Shown piece by piece: positions 30,473-41,479 of a stretch of DNA of 64,000 bases. The notes beneath the pieces are model-generated. The model had not been told where the DNA came from, did no database searches, and saw only the letters and a program-made list of their open reading frames with translations. The stretch comes from Oikopleura dioica. Taxonomy: Eukaryota > Chordata > Appendicularia > Copelata > Oikopleuridae. Each line of letters opens with the position of its first letter. Position 1 is the first letter of the stretch. Position numbers and translations under genes: made by a program. The stretch lies in assembly GCA_907165135.1 (NCBI GenBank), contig OU015568.1, forward strand, positions 2,798,501 to 2,862,500, written 5' to 3'.

Positions 30473-32791
30473 ATGGAGATCATTTGTGCCGGTTTTCCGA
30501 AGACATCATCGAAAAGCTGCTCTACTTGTCTCCGGTAAAATTTAATGCGATTTTTATTCTATTGTTCAATAAACCAAAACAAATTCTTGATGAGGACCAT
30601 AACAAAAGAATCAGTTTTACAAAGACGCGCTTTTTTTTAGGTTGGGGTATTTAAATCTCCCACTAACTTCTTTTTAGGCCCGGAACACCATATATATTTA
30701 GAATTAGCAGGAAAAATCTAGAAACTTGACCATAACCGATTCTCAAAAATCACTTCCGGTAGCGATTCTAGAGCCGGAAGTTGATGAAAGTTAGGTGTTA
30801 GGGTGAAGTGTGACCTATCAAATTGATGCTCAGAAGATTTTGAATTATGCTATAATCAAAATATCAGAAGAAACAGTCTTAAACGTGGTCAAACCCACCG
30901 GTAAAATTATGTTAAAAAGACATAAAATGATGAAATTCTTTTCAGTTTTTTCCGATTGGTTTGATTCCCGTTGGTGTTGATTTTTCTTAAACGATAGGAA
31001 ATCGTCTGAGCATCAATTTGATAGGTCACACTTCACCCTAACACCTAAATTTCATCAACTTCCGGCTCTAGAATCGCTACCGGAAAGTCACATTGACGCG
31101 CTTTTTTAAGGTTGGGGTATTTAAATCTCCCACTAACTTCTTTTTAGGCCCGGAAGACCATATATATTTAGAATCAGCAGGAAAAATCTAGAAACTTGAC
31201 CATAACCGATTCTCAAAAATCACTTCCGGTAGCGATTCTAGAGCCGGAAGTTGATGAAATTTAGGTGTTAGGGTGAAGTGTGACCTATCAAATTGATGCT
31301 CAGACGATTTCCTATCGTTTAAGAAAAAAATCAACACCAACGGGAATCAAACCAATCGGAAAAAACTGAAAAGAATTTCATCATTTTATGTCTTTTTTAA
31401 CATAATTTTACCGGTGGGTTTGACCACGTTTAAGACTGTTTCTTCTGATATTTTGATTATAGGATAATTCAAAATCTTCTGAGCATCAATTTGATAGGTC
31501 ACACTTCACCCTAACACCTAACTTTCATCAACTTCCGGCTCTAGAATCGCTACCGGAAGTGATTTTTGAGAATCGGTTATGGTCAAGTTTCTAGATTTTT
31601 CCTGCTAATTCTAAATATATATGGTGTTCCGGGCCTAAAAAGAAGTTAGTGGGAGATTTAAATACCCCAACCTTAAAAGCGCGTCATTATTTTTCATAAA
31701 ATAATCGAAGCAAAAGACCTTAAGGTAAACTTCGAAATATAGTGCACAGTGAGAGTCTCTTTTGACACCCAAATGAATGGAAATATTTAGCTATGATTTT
31801 TTTTAATTATAATTCATCTTAGAACACTTGGCTTCAAAGTCGCCGATTACATCGAAACTGCCGAGTTCTTGTCCGAAATCTGGGTCGAATACATCAACGG
31901 ACGATGTTCGATTCATAAAGTCATCGAAGAATACAACAAGCATGGTTTTCAAGGTCTCTTTCATCCACCTCATCAAAACGCCTTCTAAAATTTTCTTTCT
32001 AGCAAATCAGGACATTCCTGGAAATCTGTACTGGGAAGAGCTTTTCCACGCCTCTCCCAATGCAAAAGTGATTCTGACCGTCCGAGACAGCACCGAAGTC
32101 TGGAACAGAAGCATGGTCAACTTCATGCTGCAGGAAGCAAAAAGACTTGGAAATCCGGGCTTTTGGCTCTTTCATCGATTCTCCAGTTTGGGATGGACGA
32201 GTCCGAGAATGCTCAACATGCTTGAAATAATTGAAGTAGGCCTCCTTGAGATCAAAAATTGAAGGTTTTTCAATAATATTAGAAAGTGAAAAACACGATG
32301 TTTTTCCGCGCTCCCGATGTGAAATGGTTTCCCGCAGATTGGCGAAAGTTCACCTGGCAGAGTCAGAATGAAATGATGGGGAAGTATTGGGAATCGATGA
32401 AGGACAAGTACGAAGCTCAAATTCGACGAGTGAAGGAAGTCGTTCCAGAGGACCGTCTTCTCGTCTGGAATATCAAGGAAGGATGGGAGCCGCTTTGCAA
32501 GTTTCTCGATAGACCTGTCCCTAATTCTCCCATTCCAGTAGGTCAATTTTTGATTGTTAAAGCCAATTATCTTATTAGCACGATAATCGAACTGGTGACC
32601 ACGAGTTCATGGAAAGATATTTCCTCGAAAGCGATGTAGGAAAAGAAATGAAATCGTACATGAAATGGTACTTTGCCAAATTTCTGCTCAAAACCGTGAT
32701 CATTTCCGGCGCCCTGATCTATGAGAAGAAAAATGACTTCAGAATCACTCGAGCTCTTGTTTCTTCTGTCAGATCAAAATTGAATTTCTAA
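30473..32791 (+). CDS. Sulfotransferase (Sulfotransfer_4-like), first tandem copy
   Basis: Exons 30473-30534, 31823-31953, 32003-32235, 32283-32537 and 32579-32791 (894 bases, 297 aa), all GT-AG and in phase. The N-terminal GFPKTSSKSC is the PAPS-binding loop, normally GxPKTGTTS, here with unusual Ser/Lys/Cys. DIPGNLYWEELFHASPNAKVILTVRD matches the family's core in order, with TVRDSTEVW as the 3'-phosphate motif. A weakly hydrophobic helix near the C-terminus may associate with membrane. No signal peptide, so cytosolic or tail-associated; acceptor unknown. Intron 1 is 1,288 bases and contains a large palindromic element, against 138 bases in the paralogue. Confidence 0.85.
30629..31686. mobile_element. 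Large palindromic fold-back element in intron 1
   Basis: About 1.06 kb built of an outer inverted repeat: GACGCGC-TTTT..GGTTGGGGTATTT at the left and its complement at the right. The ~210-bp unit at 30629-30832 recurs directly at 31092-31303 and inverted at 31479-31686. The spacer 30833-31002 recurs inverted at 31304-31478. Between them, 31003-31085 is a partial inverted unit. The whole can fold into a long duplex. No frame and no clear target duplication. Confidence 0.75.
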
Positions 32792-32958
32792 AAATATAAT
32801 GAGTCTATTTTATAAGTTTTATGAACTCTAAAAGATCCAATTTTTTGACCCCTCGCCAAGTTTTAACGTAATTCGCCGATTTGTAAGTCAATATTTGCCC
32901 GGAGGAGTGCAAAGAATTTGAATTCTTTCGAGGTCGGTTTCTATTGCAAAATAAGAGC

Positions 32959-34116
32959 ATGGAGATTATTTGCGCCGGCTTTTCGAAAACTTCGTCGAAG
33001 AGTTGTTCTTCTTGTCTAAGGTTTGCTTTTTTTCTAGTACTTCTTTTTCAATTTTGAAAACCATAAAATAAGTTTTTTAACATCAGACTAGATTTTTCAA
33101 TTATTTCTAAAATATGATAAATCTTTCAAACCATCTTCATCTCGCTTCTTTTTCGTAGGACTCTTGGGTACAAAGTTGCCGATTATTTCGAAACCTGTCA
33201 GTTTCTTTCGGACATCTGGCTCGATTACTTGGAAGGAAGGTGTTCAATTCATAAAGTCATCGATGAATACAAGAAATACGGCTTTCAAGGTATCAATCTT
33301 CTCAATTCTTCATTCTTCTTATCTTGTTCAAGCTAATCAAGACTTTCCCGGCAACATGTACTGGGAAGAACTGTACCACGCTTCCCCAAATGCAAAAGTC
33401 ATCATAACCATTCGAGACAACGCCGAAGTCTGGCACCAGAGCCAGTTCAATTTCATGCGTCAAGAATTTCAGCGCCTCGGAAATCCAGGTTTTTGGCTTT
33501 ATCAACGCTTCACGAACTTTGGTTGGACAAGCCCCAGGATGAATAATATACGAAAAATTTTCCAGGTATAAATTCTCATCTTAAAAAAGTAAAGAAAAAT
33601 CAAGATTGTTTCGAACGAAAAATTTTTCCGGACAAATGAGCCGGTAAAATGGTCTCCTGCTGATTGGAAAATGTTCACGTGGCAGCAGCAGCTTGAATAC
33701 ATGAAACCCTATTGGGAGGCTGAAAAGGACAAATATGAAGCCCAAATTCGACGAGTCAAGAAAGTTGTCCCAGAAGATCGACTTCTTGTTTGGAATATCA
33801 AAGAAGGATGGGAGCCACTTTGCAAATTTCTTGGAAAACCCGTCCCTGACTTCCCTATCCCAGTAAGTCCACAAATCATCATCTAAAATTCATCGATTCT
33901 CAGCACGAAAACAGAACTGGTGATCACGAGTTCGTGCAAAAATATTTCATCGAGAGCGAAGTTGGAAAAGAAGCGTTTTCCTGCATGAAATGGCACTTTC
34001 GCATGTTTCTTTTAAAAACTGCAGTCATTTCTGGGGCGCTTATTTTTGAGAAGCGAAATAACTTTCGAATAACAAGATATCTTCTTTCTTCTGTTCGAGG
34101 AGTCCTGAATCTCTAA
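32959..34116 (+). CDS. Sulfotransferase (Sulfotransfer_4-like), second tandem copy
   Basis: Exons 32959-33020, 33159-33289, 33333-33565, 33605-33862 and 33904-34116 (897 bases, 298 aa); phases and intron positions equal those of the copy at 30473. Loop GFSKTSSKSC, so even the Pro of the PAPS loop is replaced by Ser. The core NQDFPGNMYWEELYHASP and the TIRDNAEVW motif are kept. Strong conservation from VKKVVPEDRLLVWNIKEGWEPLCKF onward indicates both genes are used. The 39-base intron 3 is among the shortest here. Expected to sulfate a small molecule or sugar; acceptor unknown. Confidence 0.85.
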
Positions 34117-36968
34117 GGAAATAAAATTCATTATCCAGTAAATAAGTAGCGTCTTGAAAAACGTTCTTCTTGACAAAGTAGCTCATAATCATGAGAATCT
34201 AACTTGGTCGAACTACGAGCGTAATAAGAATTGATGACATTTTACACGATTCTGACGTGTCGAAGAAGAAGAATTATGTCTTCTCGGCATATTTGGAATT
34301 TGAAGTGAAGAGGAAACTATCCAAAATCATGAAGCAAAGGGCCTTTCTATCCAGCTTTTTCCCACATTCTCTGTGGTTTTTTCATTGTGGTATATCCGGG
34401 GTAAACCCTTAAATCCACCTTGCTGTCTTTTCTCGGAAGAGAGTTTTGATTGCGCTGGTTCCAAAAATAATGATCAAACTCGAAAAGTTCCTTCCTTTGA
34501 ACTCTTTTAAATATTTATCTTGTTCATCTATCCGATATTTTGATAGGTAAAAACTCCTCTCCAAATAACCTCAACACTGTCGATCGTCGCCCAATTTCGT
34601 TATCAATCGAATTTTCTCGCTGTAATAACTGAATCAAGCTCGTGTTTGATCAAGTACGTTATGCATTCTGGACGAAAAAAGCACTAGCAATTTTGAGATA
34701 TCTCTACGTGGAATTTTCATTTTGGTTACCGGAGAGCGGATGAAGGAATATTTTCTGAGGTCGGAGATACTAGCAAAAAGGGTGGCATTTTAGGGATAAG
34801 AAATAACAGCGCAGATCAATTAACATTTGTATACCAGTTCAAAAACATTAAAAAAGAGGGCAGAACCAATAAAATTAAGTGATTTTATGGATCAGGCTTT
34901 TGATTGGCCGGTAGGCCTAATACAGCAATCTTATTGGCTATCCAAAATCCACTTCTATATTTTGATTTAGTCCAAAAAAGAGGGTTCGGGTAATTTTTAC
35001 AGTGTTTTATTCTCATAAAATAATGTATATTTACAATTTTAATTACATAATTGTTGATACAAAATTCGATAATTACGAATTACAGTAAAAATAAATGAAT
35101 AATAAATACTCCTTTTGAAAGAAAACTTCTCCATCCACCACTAGACACTGGCGAAAAAATGACTTCATTGAAGAAATTGTCCCTCAAACTCTTCATTTTG
35201 TCTTCTACTTTTTCAAGGAACGATCTCTTGAACTGAAAATCGTGAATAAGATTTCGTGAACAGCGAGTTTTGAAAGAACAGCGATTGTTTAAATTCTCAC
35301 CTGTGCGTCGGAGAACGAGATTGCTTTCTGGGCGACGAAATGCCTTTCTACGTCGCCGCAAGAATTCTTTCGCGAATATCTGAATATCAAAGATTATAAT
35401 TTATCGAAAAACTTAAAAATTTCGACATCAAGTTTTCATTTTTAGAACAAAAAATAAGAAACTTGAAACACTTCTTCGGAAATCTGTCCACTCAAGAGTA
35501 ATGTTCACCCTGTGGTCTATGCCATAATCTTACGAAAAAATCAATCGCTCTGGTCAGGACCTTCTATTATTTTCGTCTCAACGTGTAATCTCAAGTGAGC
35601 CTCGCGAAAGCTCCCGGTTCACCGCTCCTGGAAACTCCTTTTTTTCGAAAAAAGGCAATAATAATAAGCGCTTCTGGTATTTTAAATTTTAAGCTCTTGA
35701 ATGTCTTGTTGCTAGTTATTGGGTAAATAGAGGCTCACTTTTTATAAAAAGTAACAAGTTTCTTTTCTTAATAAAATGTAATCAAATGAAAACGTGATCA
35801 AGTAATTGCGTTGAATAACTTATCAGAATATTTTGAACACATATAAAAGGCTATGGTCAATTTTTGGAGTTAAGAAGATTTGGAGTAAGCTAAAAGGAGC
35901 AACTTTATTTTCCGGAGATACTCCAAATTGGAGCAAAATTTCAACGCCGATTTTAAGGGTGTTGCAGAAATATTTAAGGGTATTTGAATAGCTCAAAAGA
36001 AAGCCCGGGCCCCGAGGCGCGTTTTTGCCAGGGTTTGACAGGGCCGGGAGGCCCTTAACACCATTAAAATCGGCTTTGAAATTTTGCTCCGATTTGGAGT
36101 ATCTCCGGAAAATAAAGTTGCTCCTTTTAGCTTACTCCAAATCTTCTTAACTCCAAAAATTGTGTCGAGCCCATATAAAATTAAACCCTAGACCGGTTCA
36201 AATTATGTCTATATTTTTCTCCTCAAAATGGCAAAAGAATTAATTTGGCTAAAATCTTTCTTCATTTTGATGAAAAAATCGTTTTCAGAGAACTTTGATA
36301 AACAAAATTATTAACGATAAATTTATCCAATCAGTACGAAACCCCCTTTTTCGTTAAAAAAAACCAGGCAGCGAGATTAGCCAAAACATGATTTTTATTT
36401 TTTCTTAAAAAATTGAGTAATTACTAATTAGTCTTGACAATGTCAAGTTGACATCTTATTATATAATTTTGTCTAAAGGAGTTGTATTTTTGGATTGTTA
36501 AATTTATTTCATGAGATAATTAAATTATGTAAAACAAGTGCTCTTCATCCTGAAGTGGCAAATTCATGATTGATTATGAAACAAAAAAGCAATAGTTCTA
36601 AAAGGTACTTTAGAGAAGACTCGATTTCTCGTTACAGTAAGGACCTTAGTGTGGCTTTGATTGAGCCACTTGACTGGCCTGACAGACCACTTGTGGTATC
36701 GGCAAGTCAAAAAAGAGAACTCAGTCTTAGATTTTGACAGCTTCGATTTTCGGCATATGCATTTTTTGCCATCGATTATGCAGAAAATGGCATAAAACAG
36801 TGATTGATAATTGAACTTTTTTGAAAATTCAAAAAAAGCTGAACTTTCTTTTTGATCGAAAATATAAGGGTATCACTTTGTTAATTTTCTGAAAAAAATC
36901 CGAAAAAAGAGTTTTTCGAGCCGATTAACCCATTTTGAGGACCAAATCTTTCGAAAAATGAAACTTAC
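34117..36968. other. Gene-poor 2.8 kb with a MITE
   Basis: No full gene supported. A minus-strand pair of short exons (about 35385-35309 and 35242-35222) reading EFLRRRRKAFRRPESNLVLRR with matching GT-AG phase may be the end of a small basic protein, but no start was found. The MITE at 35849-36171 is annotated separately. The remainder is AT-rich without recognisable features. Confidence 0.45.
35849..36171. mobile_element. Mutator-like MITE with 9-bp target duplication
   Basis: Long terminal inverted repeats of about 120 bp (GGCT..CAATTTTTGGAGTTAAG at the left, its complement at the right) enclose a GC-rich centre (GGGCCCCGAGGCGCG). Both sides are flanked by CATATAAAA (35840-35848 and 36172-36180). 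Long inverted ends with a perfect 9-bp duplication are the hallmark of Mutator-like elements. 323 bp, no transposase. Confidence 0.8.
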
Positions 36969-39240
36969 GGGAAAAAAGACTCGTTTTTGGAAACGTCTCG
37001 GCCCAAGATTTCAGATGGCGTCATCGGTTCGACGTTAATTCTGTCCAAGACGTTGAGGTCAGTCCCGATCATCATCATTAACTTGTCGAGGCCGCGCAAT
37101 CTGCCATCGCTCGAAGAGTCGTTTTTGAAGACGAGAGGGAAGGAGAAGATGATTTCTTCTTGGTTTTTGTCATCCTGCCTTTGGATACAAAAATCTTCGA
37201 GTCTAATTTAACCTTTTTGAAACATCATCAAGCTAATTCTATCGATAAGACCTATGTTAACACGCCGAGGCAATCTCAGCTTGTTGAATGCTCAATTTCA
37301 CGGTGTTATCTAACCGGAACTAATTCCACCAAAAAGCGGTTTTGATAAGAGTCGACACTCGTTGTCAGAAAAAAACCGCACCCGAAAACGTGCTCGGCTA
37401 TTTTGCCGATCCTACTGTCACTAAAAATAATAAGCTGACTTTTTATCGCCCTATTTTGTCCAGAAAACGATTCTAGAGTGAACTGCTAGAATTTTGATTG
37501 TATCCAATTTTTCCTTTGAACTTTTGAAGACGAGACTCATTTCAGCGCCACTCTCGCTTTTCTCGCTCAACATGAAAAAGAATGAAATCAATCTTTTTCT
37601 GTTTTTATTAAAACAAACTTCGGAAAAATGAACCTTCCAAAAAGTTATGAAAAATTCTTCTAATGCGGAGTAAATAACATTCTATCCCTGTTTTTTCACG
37701 ATCCTGTATGTTGTTTTTTCTTCTGTCGTAGTGGCGAATTGAGTTGCCGAAGGAGATGAGGATTTTCTTGAGGATCAGGTCGTCAGAGTCGATGGATATC
37801 GAGTAGACATTACCAGAATAGGTGAGAATCATCTAAATCAAGATTCATGTTGTTTCAAGGATGCTATAGCACACAGTGTCTATGAATAAGATATCTTATC
37901 GCTGTTGTTCAAACATATGGTACGGTGAAATAGATAAAAGAAAGTGTTCAATTTCTGAACCAGTAATTAAATTAGTTAACCATCTTTATATTTTATTCAT
38001 TATTCTAGCTCCTCAGGAACCCCCCCTCCTCACTACTTTTCTTTAGCTCAAAATGACCGTCAGAGCCTGGGCTACAATCTGGGATAGTAAACAACCTCTG
38101 AAAGGTCGAGTTAAGGCTTCAAAAATTCCCTTTTCCGAAATTGGCCAGATTTTGGGACTTTGGAGGTATCAAAATGCCCTCAGGGTACGAGATCACCCCC
38201 AAGTATCAATAGTCAAAATGATCCTCAGCTCCTGGGCTTTCTAAAACGGTATTATATGCCTACCCTACTAAGCCCAAAAAAAAGCTCAATTATTAGTGAT
38301 TTCCCCTAATTATGGAACATAATTTATGGTCATCTCTTTTAATTGATAAAATTGTTATGTCGATATAAATTGCGTCTTAGAATCTGGGGTCGGCAAGCCA
38401 CCAAGCGATGTTGGGTGGAGGTGAGTGGGTTGACAAGAGAATATAATTTTCACTGGTCGGGGTGGGTGGTGGATTTTTTTCGTAAGCGTTTTTCCGATCC
38501 CAAAATTTATAGAATAGGACTTGATAACACCAATTCTTCGGGCATTTTTAACCAGTAGGAATCCATACATAAATGAGAATTGTTTCTCCGCGAAAATTAG
38601 AAATAATATTTCAGAAAAACAAGAGTCCGAGGCTAAAAAGAACTTAACCACAGATTGCAAATCTTTAGGGATTGGGACCCGTAGAATCAATAACTGTGGC
38701 CATAAGAAATGTCAAGAAAGATTTTGTGAAAATAAAAAAAAATCACAAAAAATTTTAAAGAAAATGTGAATAAATTTTTCATAAATCTTTCTACGTGTCA
38801 GATCGCTTATTTTTCAGAAGCGGAATATTCTATCCCCCTAGAATTCTGCTCATTTTCTACATATTCTGTCGTTTATTATTGAAGGTGGTGCTTTACATAC
38901 CTGGTCGGCTTTCCTCTCCGCCAGCATTTTCGTAGATGCGACTAAGCTCGCCAAATCGGACATGTTCAACTAAACTCACTTCTAGTCCCAATTCTTCGAA
39001 AGCGCAAAGACAAGGTTTACCTCCTTTAGTTTCTTGTAGTCGATTCGGTCATCAGACAGGTCTAAAACAGAGACATTGATTAATTTTGCATGAATGAGGA
39101 CGAACTTACCAAGGGGACTTTTGTTGACACTGCACTTCTTTTTCGTCGGTTCTAAAACATGTTTTTTCGACTAGAAAACCTCTTTATTGAGTTTTACCTG
39201 TATTTGAAAGGCATAAAAGAAGTATCTGAATAATCAACAT
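36969..39240 (-). CDS. Unrecognised secreted protein, multi-exon
   Basis: Exons in transcription order: 39240-39198 (signal peptide MLIIQILLLCLSN), 39151-39110, 39061-39021, 38969-38901, 37832 to about 37690, and 37202-36969. The first five join in phase with GT-AG or TAG acceptors; the fifth-to-sixth junction is unresolved, and no final exon was found left of 36969, where a clean CC|GTAAGT donor ends the last exon seen. Motifs: ERKADQ, then a strand-rich MILTYSGNVYSISIDSDD, and a last exon with EEIIFSFPLVFKND and TDLNVLDRINVEP. One Cys near the start and one in the last exon. The 1,068-base intron 4 (37833-38900) holds no recognised element. Function unknown. Confidence 0.55.
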
Positions 39241-40484
39241 TCTAAAAATACTCTCTAACCAAAAGAAAAAGTGGCCCTTCAAAACAGAAAAAAGTGAAAA
39301 TAACGATCTTCTTTAAAAATAGCCGATAAAATCGCCTAATTGATGAGAAGTGCGTTCGCCAGCCTCATTTAAAGACGAGAACAGCTTCCTCTTTTTTCTC
39401 TTGCATGATTCTAAGCGACATCTGTGGGCCTCTCAACATTCTGAATTATATATTTTTATTTATGTCAAGCAACATGCTCGGCAAAAAAAAGCTGCATCTG
39501 CCAAGTCTTTTTTGGAGCAAATTGGACAGCTTTAGGAAATGTTCGCTTCATGAATTCATATCTTTTCAGACTCAGGTCGAAATCGAGGTCAAAAAAGTCT
39601 CTCTCTTTCTTTCTCGATTTTCTGTTTTAAAAATTTTTTTAGTTATTTAGTAGCAAGTTCTTTTTTTGCGCAAAGAGCGCGTCTAATTCCCCCTTCTTTT
39701 TTCCTCTAAATTAATTGATGAAATATTTTTTCTTTGGGATAATGCGCACCTCTTGCATATAAAATGAAGAGCCGCTCTGAGAATGTCATATCAATATATG
39801 CATGTCGTCGAGTAATAACTAAGAAGAAAACTGAGCACACGTGTTATTTAAACATACTCTGATTATTCTCATAGAATAATTGATCGCTTTCGATATCGAA
39901 AGGTACGGTTCGAAACCGCCGGCTACGATGATGACTGTAATGATGACAAAAGTCTTCTGTCAATACTGAACTAAAGTCAACTTTTGAAGAATCTTATCTG
40001 GAGGAAAACAGTAACAAATCGAGTTTCTTGAGCAGCTTATCAGTTTTCCACAAATCCCCTCTCTCTGATAATTGCGTGGTACTGATGTAGCCGAGCAAAC
40101 CACATGACGACTTGAAGCTGTTTGGAGCTGCACCTGGCGGCTCAGAGAGGATGAAATGGAGATGTAATTTGCATTTGCCAAAAATTTTTGCGCTCACAAA
40201 ATTCAACAGCGTGTTTTTGGACAGAACGTTCCAAAAAGAAAACACATGCAATCCTTGATACCGGGGATTCATGTAAGTACAAAGCCGCTTTATCGTCAAA
40301 TTGACGTTTGAGGTCAATCTTGGTTTATTCAAAAATCACAGGATTAGTTGTGCATGTATTTGCTCAATGCCTGAGAAAGTAAGTTTCAACAATTGAACAG
40401 AGGAAATATTTGCCGAAATGCAAATAATGTCCATTTCGCTAACCTCACGATTTTTTGGAGAAAATCGCCCATTCCTGAAGCGGC
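39241..40484. other. Intergenic, with one long minus-strand frame
   Basis: A minus frame at 40332-39994 (112 aa, including LNFVSAKIFGKCKLHLHF and a C-terminal Lys/Leu-rich end) has some protein-like character, but I could not connect it to a start exon. A B-box-like GGTTCGAAACC at about 39907 has no matching tRNA arms. Otherwise nothing supported. Confidence 0.4.
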
Positions 40485-41248
40485 ATGAAACTTTTTCTCT
40501 TCCTTTTTCTTCTACCAGAATTCGTTTATGCAAGCGACCGAGAGTCAGGAAAAGCAAAATGCAAGAGGGAAGCGAAAGAGTTCTTGAATCAGTGTTCTAC
40601 TGAGTGCATTGGCGACAGCGATTGTTTCGCCGGCTGCAGAAAACGGCTTCAGATAAGATTTATGTGATATAATATAAAATCTAGAAGCCATAAGATAGAA
40701 AAGAAATGAAAAATGTCAAGCACACTTGTCTCGTAGAAAGACAAAAAGTATTTGATCACCTCCATGAAACATTGGTTTTTAGTTCTTTCTTCAAATTTTT
40801 TTTGCTTTATACTTTTTTAGGAAACAGAAGGTAAACCAGAAATGGACCAGGAGCTGTTCAACCATGAGACCGAATTGATGGTGAGAAATCAAAATGCAGA
40901 TTTGATTAAAAATTTGAATAGGAAAAAGAACAAGAAATCAAGGCTTTGCAAGATCAAAAAGACCAACTTATTAAACAACGACAAGCTGACGCAGAAGTGG
41001 AAGCGATCGTGATTTCCGAGCAGATTGATGAGCTACTCAAGAAGAAGAAAGAGATCGAAGCTCAAGCAGGTATAACATCGGCGACAACAACAGAAGAGTC
41101 CATCGGATTAGCCGAGGATCTCGCCAGAGACTTTGCACCAGATTTTGTCTTAACCATCATCGATCATATGCAGAGCAGTTCTGAAGGAATGAGATCGTCA
41201 TTGTATTCACTTATTGCTCTTACTGTCGCTTTTGTCCTTGATTTCTGA
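40485..41248 (+). CDS. Small secreted Cys and coiled-coil protein, probably GPI-anchored
   Basis: Signal peptide exon from 40485 (MKLFLFLFLLPEFVYA) with six Cys in CKREAKEFLNQC..CIGDSDCFAGC. Exons 40821-40880 and 40922-41248 are joined in phase 0 by a GTGAG intron and encode a charged coiled coil (EKEQEIKALQDQKDQL...KKKKEIEAQ). The chain ends with SSSEGMRSSLYSLIALTVAFVLDF, cut here into its small-residue site and hydrophobic tail, the layout of a GPI signal. The junction between the first exon (ending about 40656) and 40821 is unresolved: no in-phase GT is present, so either a non-canonical intron or another small exon exists, or these are two genes. Likely a cell-surface protein. Confidence 0.55.
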
Positions 41249-41479
41249 TTAAAAATATTTAACTTAATCGAATAAAATTAGTTTTTTTTTATAAGTCTTC
41301 TTGTTATTTTAGGAGTGTAAGAAAGTCTAACCCACATTTATTTTCGAAAATCCTCTCGCCACAAAGTATATTCTCCTCGCGCCGTCCCCGAAAATTAGCC
41401 CTGCCATGAAATTCTCGAGCCAAACATTCAACCTCTCCTTCCACAGAGAAATCGCTTTTCTCCAAAGCGTTTTTTCATC

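Noticed and set aside
38041..38769. Possible plus-strand gene (KKNLTTDCKSLGIG frame)
   Set aside because: Lies in the long intron of the minus-strand secreted gene; no start context or splicing found.
39350..39650. Two overlapping plus-strand frames
   Set aside because: AT-rich, no splice continuation and no signal peptide or domain.
39840..39935. tRNA with GGTTCGAAACC
   Set aside because: The 5' partner of the acceptor stem is absent and D-arm bases do not fit.
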